A stretch of 64,000 bases of DNA. Source: Gymnorhina tibicen (Eukaryota > Chordata > Aves > Passeriformes > Artamidae). The DNA lies in the NCBI GenBank assembly GCA_013399875.1, contig VXAZ01000446.1, forward strand, positions 716,706-780,705. Reading direction: 5' to 3'. The notes beneath the pieces are model-generated. The model made no database searches. It worked only from the letters and a program-made list of their open reading frames with translations, and was not told the DNA's origin. Shown piece after piece: positions 40,601 to 54,518 of this stretch (position 1 is its first letter; each line of letters begins with the position of its first letter). Position numbers and translations under genes: made by a program.

Positions 40601-42976
40601 CCCCTCCCTCTCCACGCTGCTGCTGAATTTTGATTGCGTGGGGAAGACGGGATGGCTGTTAACCTCTGTATCATCGGGTCAGCATCACAACAACATGCTC
40701 CTCCAGCAATCCTACACCTCCTGTCACAGCATTCCTCTACCTCCGCTTGTTTTTCCAAGTTTAATTAAAATCCACTGCAGTTTTTTTCCCGTCTGTTCTG
40801 AGGGGTTGAGTGGCTCGGTCATGTTTCTGCTTCTGGAAAGCAGCAGAAACAGAGGGGTTAATGCTCTGTATTCAGAACAAAAACCACAGAGCTGAGGCAG
40901 ATCTGCACTCATCCAATCCATTCCCTGACAAAACTTGTTGCTAGTCCTGTCTGCACCATCCTAGATCTCCCAGGTTTCACTGGCTTCTAGCCAAAAGTGT
41001 CGTTTTACTCTCATAATGAAGGGGGCCAGAAGGATTTATCTTTCCCAACCTCTCCCTACATTATGTCCATCCCTGCAGAGCAATCTTCTTGTTTTTCCAC
41101 ATTTTCTTGCAGTCTGAAACCCTCCCAAGGGCATATCCCCAAGGATCTGCTGAGACGGAGGGCTTCTCAGCTTACAGCTTCTGCCTACAGTGCTGTATTT
41201 AGCCCATTAAAAATCCCAATAAGGTTACACATAAAAGCTCCTTCAAAGTTTTGGCTCTGACACTTTACTCCTCACCTTCTAAATCAAGTTATGCCTTATT
41301 TGAAAATCTTCAGAAATTGTTTGGAGGAGTGAATGACCTATTCTGAGACTTTAAAATTAGATCAAAAGTATAAAGTTGCTTCCTCCCAAGCCACTGTATT
41401 ACTAAACAAGGAAACGGTCACACAATAAAATTTCCACAAGAAGAATGGAGTCTGTAAACTGAAGCTGTCACAGGTGAAGGAGGGGAGGGGGGAAAAAAAA
41501 GGGCTGATGCTGTAGCATTTATTAAAATCCTGCAAGCTAATTCAACAATATACAAATTACAGTTCCCACCTTTCAAACGGCATTAGGAACTGCCTCCCCC
41601 AAAACAACCACCCCTCCTAAAAACCCCAAACCTGCAGGGTTGAACATTCTCCCTAGGCACTAAGTGCAGGCTGAGAGACTCAGGCTAAGGTGGGAGATGC
41701 CAGTTTTGCTTTGATCTAGTCAAGTCATCTGCTACTCTGCTGGAGTCTGGGACTTAGGGACAAGTACAAAGTCTGCCCACTGGGTCTCTCCTTCCCCTTT
41801 CCAGTCTCTTTTCTCCCTACAACATATCCTGACCAAGTTAGTCACAATATTCCCAGTGACTCATGAAAGCCCTCCCAAAGCACAGAAAGCACACCTGAAG
41901 TGCAATCAAAAAAATCCAGCCCTGCATAATGATACGTCAGGTTTCTCTGAAAGGTTTTTTTCCCTGGGCCTGGTAGACTAATCCAACATTAAATTGTTCT
42001 CCTGCTGGCCTGTGAAGAAAACTCAACAGTAAAAGATCTGCAGCTGGAACTTAACAAATAATCCCACTGACAAGGAACAAATACCTGTTCTTCTAACGTG
42101 GCCGCCGTGACTCTACTGGCTCAGTCACTATTAGAGTTGGAGTAGAAACCTTCCTTATTTTTAGGTTAAGTGAGCAAATACAAATTTAAAGCAGGGGGAA
42201 GGATCCTGAAGCCAGTAAACACTATTTTTACACATTAATTGCTAATAAAACCACACTTAAGGAAAGAATGAATATCCATTGTTCCCCATTGCCATGGTCT
42301 ATTGAAGGGAATCTCAACTAGATTAAGCCTGCCTTGAGTTTTACTGTGTGTTTTGATTCCAGCTTTGATAAGGTCACACCTTAGAAGAGCCATGCATAGT
42401 GTAACAGATGGGGATAAAGCTTTCAGCTACTCCCAGACTCTCCTAATAGCATTTCTAAGAGAAGAAAATCAAATTTTTTTATATTTATATAAATAGGTAT
42501 GGGTTTTCAAGTTACTTTGGCTCCCACCTCATCCCACCAACCCACACAGGGATGATTCTGCTGCAGTGGAGGCTGTGACAGCTGAGAGCACAGGGGCAAA
42601 TACCCACTCAGGCAGGAGGAGCACCTACAGCTGCCTCCCCAAGGACCAGGATCACGCCTGGCCTCCCTGCCGAGCCACAGTCCTCAGGGAAGCAACTCCA
42701 GCTATGAGCTGTGTAAACCCGCAGACCCTCACACCCAACACTGACACTCCTACAGTGTCAAAGACCAGTTTGTGCCCAGACCTTTCCTCCCGAATAAGGC
42801 AGCCATCCCCCCACTGCTCTTCACTCCTGGCACCAATTTCACATTCTGAATTCACCCCTCTGAAGCCTCAGACTCTGCCTTCGGGCCCCTTCCTGCTGCC
42901 AGCTTGGGATCCGATCCATCTTGGTTGTCACTGGTAAGATAGCAGCAGTGTCAACTACAGGATATACTACAGAATC

Positions 42977-43199
42977 AAAAAAAAAAAAAAAACCGAAAAC
43001 ATAGAATAGTGAGGTAATGGTGACCTAATTTCCTAGACTGGCTGTCTGCTAACCACAACTTTAAGGTTTCAGAGACTTTGGCTCACTATCAGCTTGCGCT
43101 AAAAATGCCTTCTCTGCAAACCAGAAATAAGCCTATTACGTTGTTTTCAGATAATACCATCAAAAAAAAAAAAAGAAAAAAAGAAAAAAAAAAGAAGGA
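42977..43199. repeat. A-rich tracts
   Basis: A16 at 42977-42992 and an interrupted A tract with single G breaks at 43162-43199, about 170 bp apart. The sequence between them is not a recognised element. Confidence 0.8.
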
Positions 43200-44620
43200 A
43201 TGCCACAAACTTGCATCCCCATGAATAATAAACCCAAGACCTTTTTTATTCATGTCAAACTTTCACAAGGAATATGACCTATTGTATAGAAAGGAGATTA
43301 ACCCTCATCTATCACAAGAATGATGCTGTCACAAAAATGACCCCATACCAAAACTTCTATGACACAGACTTAATTTCCAGTGAATTATATTAGAAAGGCC
43401 TTCAGTTTAGTATCACTTTATATCCAGTAAAGAGATAAGAGGTAACATTATTAGCCCTAATGCAGAAAATGAACTGTGGTGGGAAAGTTTTGGAAACTGC
43501 ATGCCACAGGAATGAAACGCTAGCATAATGTGGACAGCAATGTGCTTAAGACTGCGGCAGCTGGACTGAGGCAGAAGAGGTCATGCTTAGCAAAGCCTCT
43601 GGAATTCCCAGGGATGGTACTGCAGTGACACGAAGGAATTTCACGGGACGTTGTATACTCAGAGTGCTAAAAAGCAGAAGATTCTGCACCAGACAGCAAC
43701 AGCTAAGGTGAAAAGTTTTGGAAGAAGATCTAAGGAGGAGCCTATGCAGTAAATAGAGATAAGGGCAGGAGCCAAAGGGTGCCAAAAGCGAAAATATTTC
43801 AGGTTGGAATGAAATAACAAGATGACTCCAGAAGTCAGTTTAAATCTATATTTAAAAATATATAGGTATTTATTTACTTATAAAGGCTCTTTTTGTCTAT
43901 TTATGTGTTTGACAGAAGTATAGCAAGACTAAAATGTGGTTGTGGTCCACTCTCCCCTCACCATGTTTCAGTGTGTAACATTTGCACATCATTTTACAGT
44001 TGCTAAAAAGCAAAGTAATGAAATTAAATTGAAAGACTACTAGATCAGTGAAGGAACAGAGCCATCATATGTCAAGTGATGTTTGATAGATGTGAGCCTG
44101 AAATAGCTTCATCAGTTTACAGCCATGTGTGCCTACACTGTTCATGCCTGGGGGTTAGTGTGCACGAGTGCTCAAAACCACAACTCAGCACATCAGACAA
44201 AGCAAAAAACCCAGATGAGGCTACATTTACGTGGGTCACAAGACCATGTAAAGACATTTGCTCTGGAAACTAAAACAGCTATAGAAAAGCTGCAGAGAGA
44301 GGAGGACAGAAGTCTAGCCAAGTTTAAGATGGGGCTTAAGGAAACTGAGACAGAGTTGCCTCCTCCATGATTATGGTCAGTGAGGCTCCTCCATTCGTAA
44401 CTAGGGATCATGGGAGAAATGTGGCTGAGCAATGCCAGTACCACACATGGGAACCAGTAAAGAAGCAAAGTATGGGGGTTAATCCATCTAGAAAGCTTCA
44501 TTCAACAAGGCTCTTAGGTGCACACTCAAGTCTGGTACCAGTCCAAGGGGATTGCTAGTGTCTTCAGACCCCGGGGGAATGAGGAGAGCATTACTCAAAG
44601 GTAAACAAGCACATAAATGT

Positions 44621-45208
44621 TCAAAGAATAGCTTGTGTTGGAAGGGACTTTAAAGACCATGTGGTTCCTACCCCCTGCCATGGGCAGGGACACCTTCCAC
44701 TAGACCAGTTTGCTCCAAGCGCCATCCAACCTGGCCTGGAACACTTCCAGGGATCCAGGAGCAGCCACAGCTTCTCTGAGCAACCTGTGCCAGGGCCTCA
44801 CCACCTTCACAGGGAAGAATTGCTTCCCAATATCCCATCTAACCCTGCCCTCTATCATTTTGAAGCCATTCCCCCTTGTCCTGTCACTCCAGGCCCTTGT
44901 AAATAGTCTCTCTCCATCTTTCTCGAAGGCTCCCTTCTAGTACTGGAAGGCTGCAAATAGGTCACCTTAAAGCTTCCCTTTTCCAGGCTGAACCATCCCA
45001 ATTCTCTCAGCCTTTCCTCACAGCAGAGCTGCTCCATCCCTCTGATCATCTCAGTGGCCTCCTCTGGACTGGCTCCAACAGCTCCATGTCCTTCCTGTGC
45101 TGGGCCCCAGAGCTGGAGGCAGCTCTGCAGGTGGGGTCTCACCTGAGGGGAGCAGAGGGACAGAATCTCCCCCCGCTTCTGCCCACTCTGCTTTTAGTGT
45201 GCTTCCAA
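44621..45208 (-). mobile_element. CR1 LINE 3' fragment, longest in the window
   Basis: About 590 bp of antisense CR1 on the plus strand. It begins at gaatagcttgtgttggaagg and continues through ctgccatgggcagggacacc, the aatagtctctctccatcttt block, the ctcagcctttcctcacagca block, gggccccagagctggaggc and ggtggggtctcacctgagg. It ends near ctctgcttttagtgtgcttc. It reaches into the CR1 3' portion but has no open reverse-transcriptase frame. Confidence 0.94.
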
Positions 45209-45642
45209 AACCAGATCCAAGACATTTGCTAATATTGATTAACTTGTATAAATCCCAATTCACTTTCTCAAGGGCATATTATTACTGTTCTAGAAACAGT
45301 CCAATGAAAAACAATCAGGGAAACGCCAAATACCAAACCCTATACATTATCAAGAACAACTGAAGGAGGCAGGTTGATTCCCAGCAGAAGAGACAATTTT
45401 GAGGAGACCTTTTTGAGTTTTTTTATCAGTACAGGAGGGACAGACATCGTTCACACGCCAACTGTTTCACAGGGGTAAAAGGTCCAGAAATGAAGCAGCA
45501 GTGTAAAAAGAAGAACAGAAGTACACAGATTTGTTTCAATGCCTGGTTAACTCAGGCAAATGTAACTAGGAGAAGAAATCTGAAGTTTTTAACTGAGCTT
45601 ACAGCAGACTTACTAAATGGCAGTCCTGGATGAATCCACCTA

Positions 45643-45723
45643 AGCTCCTGGATCTAGTGGTTTGTGTTGGACCAGTCGCTGCTGAAAAGCCAGCCAACAG
45701 CAAAAATTCCAGATCCAGGAGCT
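45643..45723. repeat. 13-bp perfect inverted repeat with a 55-bp spacer
   Basis: AGCTCCTGGATCT at 45643-45655 is exactly complementary to AGATCCAGGAGCT at 45711-45723. Flanking bases extend the pairing imperfectly. It could be the terminal repeats of a tiny non-autonomous element or a chance hairpin. Confidence 0.8.
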
Positions 45724-48700
45724 CAGAAGGAATAAAAGACAGTGAGCATAGGCCACCTGATACTCCTTTCAGAAAAGTCAAAAACAAAATTATTCCAAAG
45801 ACTGCCTCCTTTCCCTAAAATGTCCTCAATTTTGCTAGTTAGACCACCATCAAGCAGACAAAAACCATCAACTCTGCTCATCTGCACTGAGCTAAGAATC
45901 TCAAATGCTACAGATCACTGAGAGGGTCTAAGAAAAATAGGACATTTACTATTCTTATCACACAGCATGTCCTATATCCAGCAAAATATTAGGAAAGCCC
46001 TTGGTCTCTCAAAATATCCCATATCTAAATGGCAATCATGAGCTCCTCTAATGTGTCACAGCTGCTTCCAAAGTGATTATTCAGCAGAACTACCAAGAGA
46101 ACAAAAGAAGACACTTCTCTACTTCCTGGCTCTTAAATACATCTTTCTCAACTCAACTGTTTTATTTTCCTCCAGTTTTATTGCAGGCTGTGGGCACAGA
46201 AAATTCCTGAACCCATCAGGTCTTCCCAGTATTGCTAATGCTATATTTACAGGATGCTTCCTTACACTGAGGTCTGTTTGCACACATGGATCCCAGGTGC
46301 CATTTTTCAGACTGCCTCCAGGAAACAAATTCCTTGATAAAAAGAAAAAAGATACACGATGTTCAGTCTTCCATTTCAAGGAAACAGGTAAAAAGTCAGC
46401 AATAGTTTTCAGCCTAACTTTTCCTTCCTCTTGCCAAGCAGCCCTTGCAGTGATAGTAACCCAGCAGCCAAAATAGGTGTAGACATGGAAATGAATTTTG
46501 AAGGATTGATCCCCATTTGTCACACTACCCATGAGATAATGAATTATCACATGCCAAGAATCCATCTTGGGGTGAGCACATACTAATCCATGGTGAATCT
46601 TACGCCCTTGAAAACCCACCAAACCACCAAATCATATTCAGTGCATACGCATGAACAAATTCGTATTGCTCAGGTCTGACAGACAAGATATCTTGAGGTA
46701 AGGGTGCTTGGAATGGCCTCTCCTGAACAGCACTATAGATAGATGTTCCTACAGAAATACATCTCCTAGAAAAACCCAGCTTTTCCAGGCCATATATACC
46801 ATAAAAGTCTCTTGTAGTAGTTCCTTCCAGTATGTATCTCAGATGTGATCAAAACTGAGAGCATTGGCAAATTCCTACTCTTAGCACTTAGAGAATTCAG
46901 TAAGTTTTAAATGTGTGTCCAGAAAACTTTTGACACTTCACTTAAAGGTATGTTTTCAAAGCAGCTCATGGGAGGTACATGCACAAATCCCATTATTTGT
47001 TAACAGGATTAGTGAACAGTGCTTTGAAAATATATCCCAGACTGTTTTGGCATTAACAGGCATATTTACAGATCTCAAAGACATGAAAACTTATTCTTTC
47101 TACTAACAACTGTCCGAAAATTCCGGGTAGCCAGCTCTAGTTAATCTCTTGTCTTATCTTCCACCTGGGCAGCATACCTTGTTTGTCTGACAGAATTCAT
47201 AGTGAAAGAATGACCAAACCAAATTTTGATCATTGGAGTGAATTCATTATTTCAACCATATTACGGAAGAATGGCATTTGTTTTCTTCTTATGATAAGCA
47301 CATGGGAAAGGAAACAAACCCAAGTTTTATTATGGAGCTTTACATTAAATAAAAATGATTGGTTGTTTTAAAAAAACCAAAACCAGTAGTTAATAAACTA
47401 GAATATCAGATGCTCTAAATCAGAAGCCCTTATTAGATCTATACTTATGGCACTTTACACCAAAATGAAAATTTGGCACCAGCTCAGGGGTTTTGATGTG
47501 TACAAACATCTTCCATAAAAATCAAAGCAAACTTGCCAGCATACTTACACAAAACTTGCAGTAGGTTTTATGAAAAATAGTACGTGGTTCAGCCAGAATT
47601 CTCATAGCCATGAGAATTTCAGTTAGCCAATGGAGAGTTAAACTTCCAGTGCTTCAGACATAGGTCTGAGCATTGATTTCTGCTGCTACTCATTCATCTG
47701 AAATGCAGACGACTGAAGACTTTCATTTTTATGCTGCCTTGTGGCACAGCAAATGAAAAGAGAAACAAACTTAGTCCTCACTAACACCAAGCTACCCCAG
47801 CTCTGTAGTAAAAAACAGAACAGCTCATCCAACTAAAGGGAGTTCATAACTATGCCCTCCTGTATCCCAGGGCTTCCTGTAGGCAACTGCTTGCTTGCTA
47901 TAGACCTAGCATAGGTGTTGCCAAGGAAAATCTTGGTTTTCCTACTGAAGCTCATGCCAATCAACAGGGTAGCAAACTCATTCTAGAGCTGCACAAAGTC
48001 ACGAAAAGAACATAGAAAAGACATTTCTGCTGCTGCACAACTGCACTGTGGCCCATGAAAAGGGAGTGCTGGTATATGTGTACAGCCTTTGCAGGCCTTG
48101 GCTTGGACTTGAGAGTAGAGAGGGGCTGCCACCAGCCTTGGAGTGAGAATTTGAGAAGATGAGGAAGGCATTGCTTAAGGCTCAGACAGGCACACAATTG
48201 GTGACCCCTAAAGAGGTAAAAGGTGCCTCATTGCCCTACGTGACTCTCAGCCCTCTGTCGTCAGGCCATCATGCCATATGATCCCATTCAGAAATGTGTC
48301 AGACTCCTGCCCACATTCTGGCAGAAGCAAAAGGGTAACTCTGCTTCATTGCTAGTCTGCTGCTTCTTGTGATGATTTTTTAAGTTTAAATAACTTGCCA
48401 CTCTGCCTGGTATTTACCCCTTCCTGTACTGCTCAATGGGCCCAATCTCATGCCCTTTCAAGAGGCTTAATTTACCAGGTGGACTGGATGTGGCAGAACA
48501 GACCTTCATTTCCTGACAGAGAGGAGAAATTCCCAGACTAGTCTGAAAAAGGAGCTCCTGGAATGGAAGATGTCTTGCGGCTGAAACACAGACCTCTGCG
48601 TGGGCCAACCTGCCCCGCTTCTCAGGCTGGTAACACAGCATCAACATTTCCCTTCTCCACTGGAAACACCTTACCTGCAAGATCACGTCATGGTACATGC

Positions 48701-50459
48701 CTTTTTTGTAACTTTATCATGCTGATGCCTGAGAGACATCTCATGTCACCTAAACCCAGCTTCTCCCTCCTCTGTCATTTCCAGGCATGCAGGCTACAGC
48801 AGAAATTCAGTCCCCGGCCTCCGACCCTGCACCATGCACTCCTACATTTCATCTCATTTTCATTGTTCCAGCCCAAATGTGGAAACTCTTCCTGTACAAT
48901 TTTCTGATTTTTTCACGTTGATATTGTCCTTCGGTGCGAACTGGAAGAGACATCAGTACCTCCCCATTTTTAATGGCAATTCCTTAATGAATATTTGAAA
49001 CAAATCTGTTTTGAGACTGAAGGAGCTTGCCATCTTCTTGTAGCCTGATAAGTCCCATCTTTTATAGCCTTCCACAATCTTCCATTTAGACAATTTCTCA
49101 TGCACTTTAAAAAAAGCTGTATCAATGTCTATCTTAGTTAAGCTAACAACTTTCTCAGGAAAGCATACCAGCTACAGTATCAAAATGCATAGATTAGGTA
49201 TACTCTAGTCCTTGTTTCCAAGATAAACATATTTTATTAAAGAGGAAGACATGGTGAATCAATTCATAATCAAGTGATGTAATCATCTTTTAAAGTTGGA
49301 CTTTAATAAAGCAACCAGGAAAGTTAAGTTTAAATATTGTTGCTAATCTTGTATTTGGACTTCTCAGCTGTTTTCTAAACAAAAGCTATTAGCCACAGAG
49401 ACCAGTGATTTTGCAAATAAATGGAAGCTTTATAGTAGATTAGGCACTTTTTATTACCTCAGGGGATAGACTGTGCACTTATTTAAAAAGCTTAACATTC
49501 ATTTATTCACACATTTGTTTTACATGTTAATACATTAAAGGTAATTAACAGCTTCATTTTCTAAATGATTTTTAAATTCATTACTCATGTCAACCTTATC
49601 CTGAATGCAAAATGGAATTGGCCTCAACCTCTCAAACCAGTTTTTATTCACCAGCTTGCAGAGAACAAATCTTTCTGCTCTTCCACCTACTAGCCGTCTT
49701 ACCCACTTTGACTGAACTCTGAATAAACTGAAGAAAATACCCCCGTACCAACAGAAAAAGCAACAACTACAGTAATAAAGCACTTTCAGCAACAAGCTCT
49801 GCTTTTAGGTGCTGATTTTGTGACATCCCCAATTTTAGTAGCTAGACACTCTAACATTTCAGCAGCAAATATTTAAGCAGCACTTTTGCTGTTATTTAAG
49901 TGATTTTTCAGTTACTGTTGATTTATGTTTTAAAATAGACCCTCTCAATTTCAAAGTTAAGCACGGTTTTAAAAAGTTCTTGAATCGAACCTGAAAATCC
50001 AATTGACATTTTAAAACTTCCTTTTTACACTAACAGATATTTATGTACTCTGGTATTCAGCTTGCTCAGCCTGCCTTTGGACAACTTTAGTTGCACAGCT
50101 TCCTGAAGGCATCTTAAGGCATCTTCCCCTTCATCCTCTCTCTTTTCTTTCCTCAATTCTCAGTACTATTGAGGTCACACTAATCCAGCTATAGTTGCTC
50201 ACATGACTTTTGTTCTGAGAGATGCCAGTGGCTACTGTGCCATCCCTGTGAGTGGTACTTATTAAATTACGCCTCTGTAGACATTGATTTATTAAAAAAA
50301 AAAAAATCCCCAGGCTTGTGCAAAATAAGTGTTAGCTAAGAGGAAGTACACAGACTTTAATGGACAGGGATGGGCATGTTTTGCTAACTAGCTAATCAGA
50401 CTCAGAAAAGCATAAACCCATATAAAACTTCCTGGTAAAACTTGGTGCTGTCACAACCA

Positions 50460-50660
50460 GCCAGTCACTGGAGTAGAGAGGAGTCGCTCTCCACGCTGTT
50501 CTCCTCCCTTCAGCTGCTGCTCTGTGCACTCAGTGGGCTCCTGCTTTGAGCCAGTATTTAAGGCAGCGTGAGCCGCGCTCGGCTGCATCAGCGGGCCAGG
50601 TCAAACAGCTTCACAGGGACACGCACCGGCTACAGGCGCTCTAGGATAATCCTGGAGTCC
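50460..50660. promoter_or_regulatory. CpG-enriched intronic block, candidate enhancer or alternative promoter
   Basis: About ten CpG in 190 bp (for example gcgtgagccgcgctcggc), set in AT-rich intron. On the plus strand there are TATA-like tataaaa at 50421 and tatttaag at about 50556. It is followed by repeat-free sequence to 51.0 kb containing the inverted word pair TCAGCAT/ATGCTGA at 50822-50837. The regulatory role is inferred. Confidence 0.35.
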
Positions 50661-53600
50661 TGCCCAGCATTCCTGCTCTGCTTTCATAATCACACATAAA
50701 TTAACTGGCTCTAATGAAACGTTCATAACTGTGTGTGGAATACTGTTGCGTGCCTAATGCCTATCTTCAGGTGCATAATTAATTGCTCTGCAAGGCGTTT
50801 TAAGGCAGGGGGAATAAAAGCTCAGCATAAATGCTGATCCAACAGTCTGTAAAGCCAGTGGACTAGAACAGAAAGGCCTCCGAGAGCAGTAGCTTTCAGC
50901 TAAGGCCCCTGGTATCGTTATGCAGAGGACTAATTAGGATATTATTTGTTACCATTTGGAGGAACAACTTCTGAATTTGGTTAGAGGTGAGCACTAATCA
51001 GATGCTGAAATCTAAACTGATTATGTCTGAAGTGTCGACAGATGCAGGACTCCCTGAGTGAAGAATGAACATGTGTCAGCTTTTTGAGACAAGCTAGGGG
51101 AATACTTGTTTAACAGAAAAAAAAAGGCACATTAGTTAATACTGTGCAACAGTCATGCACAAATAGAATGAATCATATGGAGAACAGTGGGATAGAATGT
51201 ACCAGTCTAACACATAAAAAAAATTATGTCAAATGTCCTTTTTCTTCTCAACATAACTGAACTCTTTTCCCACCGATGCTATTCTCTTAATTGAGTTGTC
51301 AGGGGTAAGAGAGGGACAAAAAAAGGCCAAACCTCCCAGACTTGTCAACAAAGCATCCTGGTTCACTGCTTTCTAGAATGTACATTAACAGTGTTGTTTA
51401 AACAAGCATTATAAACAAGTTCTCCATTCCTCAAACACTAAGCTCAAATCCTTCCCCTGATCCCAAAGTGATTTGTGCACATTTTCACATAGTAACCTAC
51501 CTCTACCCGATATTATCTGCACACAACAAAACAGCAATCTTTGCCCTAAGGAATTAAGAAGGGAATTTCATAGTAATACTCCCACTCCCGCTGCAAGGCA
51601 GTTCAGAAGTAGCAGAAAGATCCTAGTTTTAGCCAGGACAGAAATGTTGGCAGCCAGGGAGGACTGAATTTGGAAGGCCCTAAAAATATTTTAGATTTTG
51701 CCAGAGGGACACTCCATCCTATTTGCAAAATGTCATGGGACTGAAAGGGAATAAAATCCAACCGGTTTCCTTTGATCTTCTCCCCAGAGCAGCGGGGTCT
51801 CATTCAATGTATTTAGTAGAGGCAGGACTGAACAGTTCAACCTCTAATAGGAATAAGCATCAACACTGCACTGAATACAAGTTATGCAAACACGTTAGTA
51901 TTGACAAGATAGAGGCTTCAGATTTGAGAAGTGAAAAGAACAGAGGGATACAGAATCAAAAGTGGCACATTTCAGCATAATCACCTGCTCGCACAATTAC
52001 CAGATACAAGACAAAGCAGTTGCAGTTATTACGCTCATTGCATTAAACGAGGCAACAACTTGTACACTTATCCCTGTCTGTACTTCGCTGGACCACATGG
52101 CTAAAAATGTGCAACAGTCCCAAATGCTCTGTAATAAGTAATATGATGAATTATAAAGACACTGCAAAAGCATCTAAGCTACATAAGGTGCTGAGCATAT
52201 ATATGGAAAGAGACAGCCCATACCCCAAAAAGCTTTAATCCTCCTGAAAATTAAAATCCAAACAAACGTGTGGGTTTGAAATGTCATTGTTCAGCACCAG
52301 CCAATGAGATATTCCAGTCTGAGTTTCTGAACCATCTGGTAAAGCATCACAACAGCTTTAAGCATCCAAGGATCTGTCAGGGGCTTTAGTTTAGAAATAC
52401 TAATAATCCCATCATGTGCAGCTCCTGCTGAATGGAAGATATACCTACTCAATGATTTACTCCCCACTCCTTTACCCAACCGCACAAGGGAGAATCAGCC
52501 TGAACGAGACCTGCTAACATTTCTTCATTTGAATGCAGCATTGCTCAAATTATTTGAGAACTATTACCCAGAATCACAGTCCTTCAGCTTACAAGTTACA
52601 GTGAGGACCTTTGGTGGGTCAAAAGGGAAGAACACTTTCCAGGAAAAGCATTAAGAAAGTATTTTGCTTTGAACTCCTCAGTTCTACAGATTTTATGCTA
52701 GTGATTTCTTCCTTTCTTACCATTTACCTTGACTTCTACAGGCGACATTTGGGTGGAGGAAAACAAATAGGGAGGGAGCTTCATTAAACACATTTAACAG
52801 TTCTACACAACCTACAGAGCAAGAAACACTGGTCTGGTGAAATGAAGTCGTAGCTGGAAGACAGGCGTTTCAGTATGCGTGCAGCTTGGTCGCTGTCTCA
52901 CTGTGTGCCATTGACCAAGTCACTTGGACCAAGTCTCCAAAGGTCCAACTGCATGTATTCCTGATCCACTCAGAAATGGGCTAGCAATCTCTGCCATCTC
53001 TAAAAGTCAGGCCTACAACATCCCAAGGGAGGCATTCCAAAGAGACAGGTGGCTCTTGCTAAAAGAGAAAGTTCTTCTCCCACCTCCAGTCTCTGAAAGT
53101 TCAGAGAATGATGCCTGTTCATTATTAAAGAGGGTTTTGAAGGCTTGGCATGAAATACCCTTTCAGAAATGTATCCATAACCTGATAGTACTAATAAGGG
53201 GGTTTGGAGTTCTTTTTTCCTTTTAATTCCAATAGGGTTTATGACACCTCTACAAGCATGAAGTTGAACTATCAGTTTAAGACCATTGGTCCCAGCATGT
53301 GGCTTGTGGTCAATGCATTGCACTTTGATAAAGTTAACAGAAATATAAAAATGAGGTGACACCAACACCCGAATACAGCAGGTTTGCAGTGCTGTTACTG
53401 CCCACAGGCTGAGAGCAGCTCTGACTGTTTTTCAGACCAGCAGTTTGCAGTCACTAGAACATGTGATACTCCTAGGGGGGCACACGCACACAAAGGAAGA
53501 AATGAAAAGCTGTTACAAAATAGTCTTAAATTCACTCAGTGAGACCCATAGCTACAACGCAAGATGGCATTCAGTCTGGAAATTAGAAAAAAAAATATTG

Positions 53601-54503
53601 AAAATGAGCACTTTTTAGAAGAAACCAGCCTTTGAAAATAGCCTCACTAGAAAGGCACTCTAAGCTCAATACAGACTCTTCAGGGAAGTTGTTTAAAAAT
53701 GCTTTGTACACAGCCAATTAACTCTAACTTATTGATTGAGATGGCATCTCTTAATTGTTTGGTTTGTTAAATATTTCTCTTTGAAGAATTTTCTTTCCGA
53801 AAAGCCACTTACACCAATTTCTGTAACCTGCCACTCAAGCTATCAGTGGACACATAAGAGTTATATGCATGGTGATGAGCTTTTAGTAGTTAAAAAAAAC
53901 AACAGCAACAACAATAAGAAAAAAAGTGGTTTGTCTTTGCAAACCGCACTGGAAAATAACCACTTACAGGTAATTCTAAATAGAGACTTGTGAAGTAAAG
54001 ACAAATGCAACCGAGAGCTAATAAAGCCCTATCTGTTAAACTCGGCATCCTGTGAGCTGATACTGGGCTTTCAACACTCACTGTTCTGCAAACCACTGGA
54101 AAAAAAAGGTAATGGGTAAAACAAAAAGATGTGATAAAGTCTTCCTATTTCGCTGAAAAGCCACATGTCTTTTGCATTAACTCTTCAGCAACTCATTGCA
54201 GAAAAATCAGCTGTCAATCAGCTGCTGCTTCTGTATCACAAGTTGATCAGAGAGGAGAAAAAAAAAAAGAGATTTTCAAAATTAAGAGTTAGTGATGTAT
54301 AAAAGCCATTAATCAGTGTGAAGACCAAAGAAGTGAAGCCAGTTACAAGGTATTGAATTGAGAAGAGTCAAAACCCATAAAGTGTCAGTCCTTGCTAAAC
54401 TCATATGCCACCAGTGTCTGAGCAAGAGGGACAGTTTTAGGTAAATGAAGAACTATTCTTTATTGATGGGAAAGTACCCAGTATGGGGTTCACGGCCTTA
54501 AAG

Positions 54504-54518
54504 AAAAAAAAAAAAAAA
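54504..54518. repeat. A15 homopolymer
   Basis: About fifteen consecutive A on the plus strand after ttaaag. No element body is recognised upstream. Confidence 0.8.

Larger units (their letters stand above)
30001..44620 (-). other. Upstream intron, middle third
   Basis: No exon, CR1 or other clear element was recognised between 30 kb and the CR1 copy at 44.6 kb. It carries homopolymer tracts (T16 at 37608-37623, A16 at 42977-42992, a broken poly-A at 43162-43199), a CT-rich tract at 33698-33729 and a short GTTGGCT repeat at 37009-37033. Reading frames of 100-141 codons here have no recognisable domain. Confidence 0.72.

Noticed and set aside
41479..41503. G-rich tract as a quadruplex candidate
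   Set aside because: Only two proper G runs with a long A8 loop before the third. It does not meet the four-run pattern.
44855..45142. 95-codon minus-strand frame
   Set aside because: It lies within the CR1 copy at 44621-45208 and is not a functional gene.
46119..46622. 167-codon minus-strand frame overlapping a 141-codon plus-strand frame
   Set aside because: Mutually overlapping frames with no domain or biased composition. Treated as chance.
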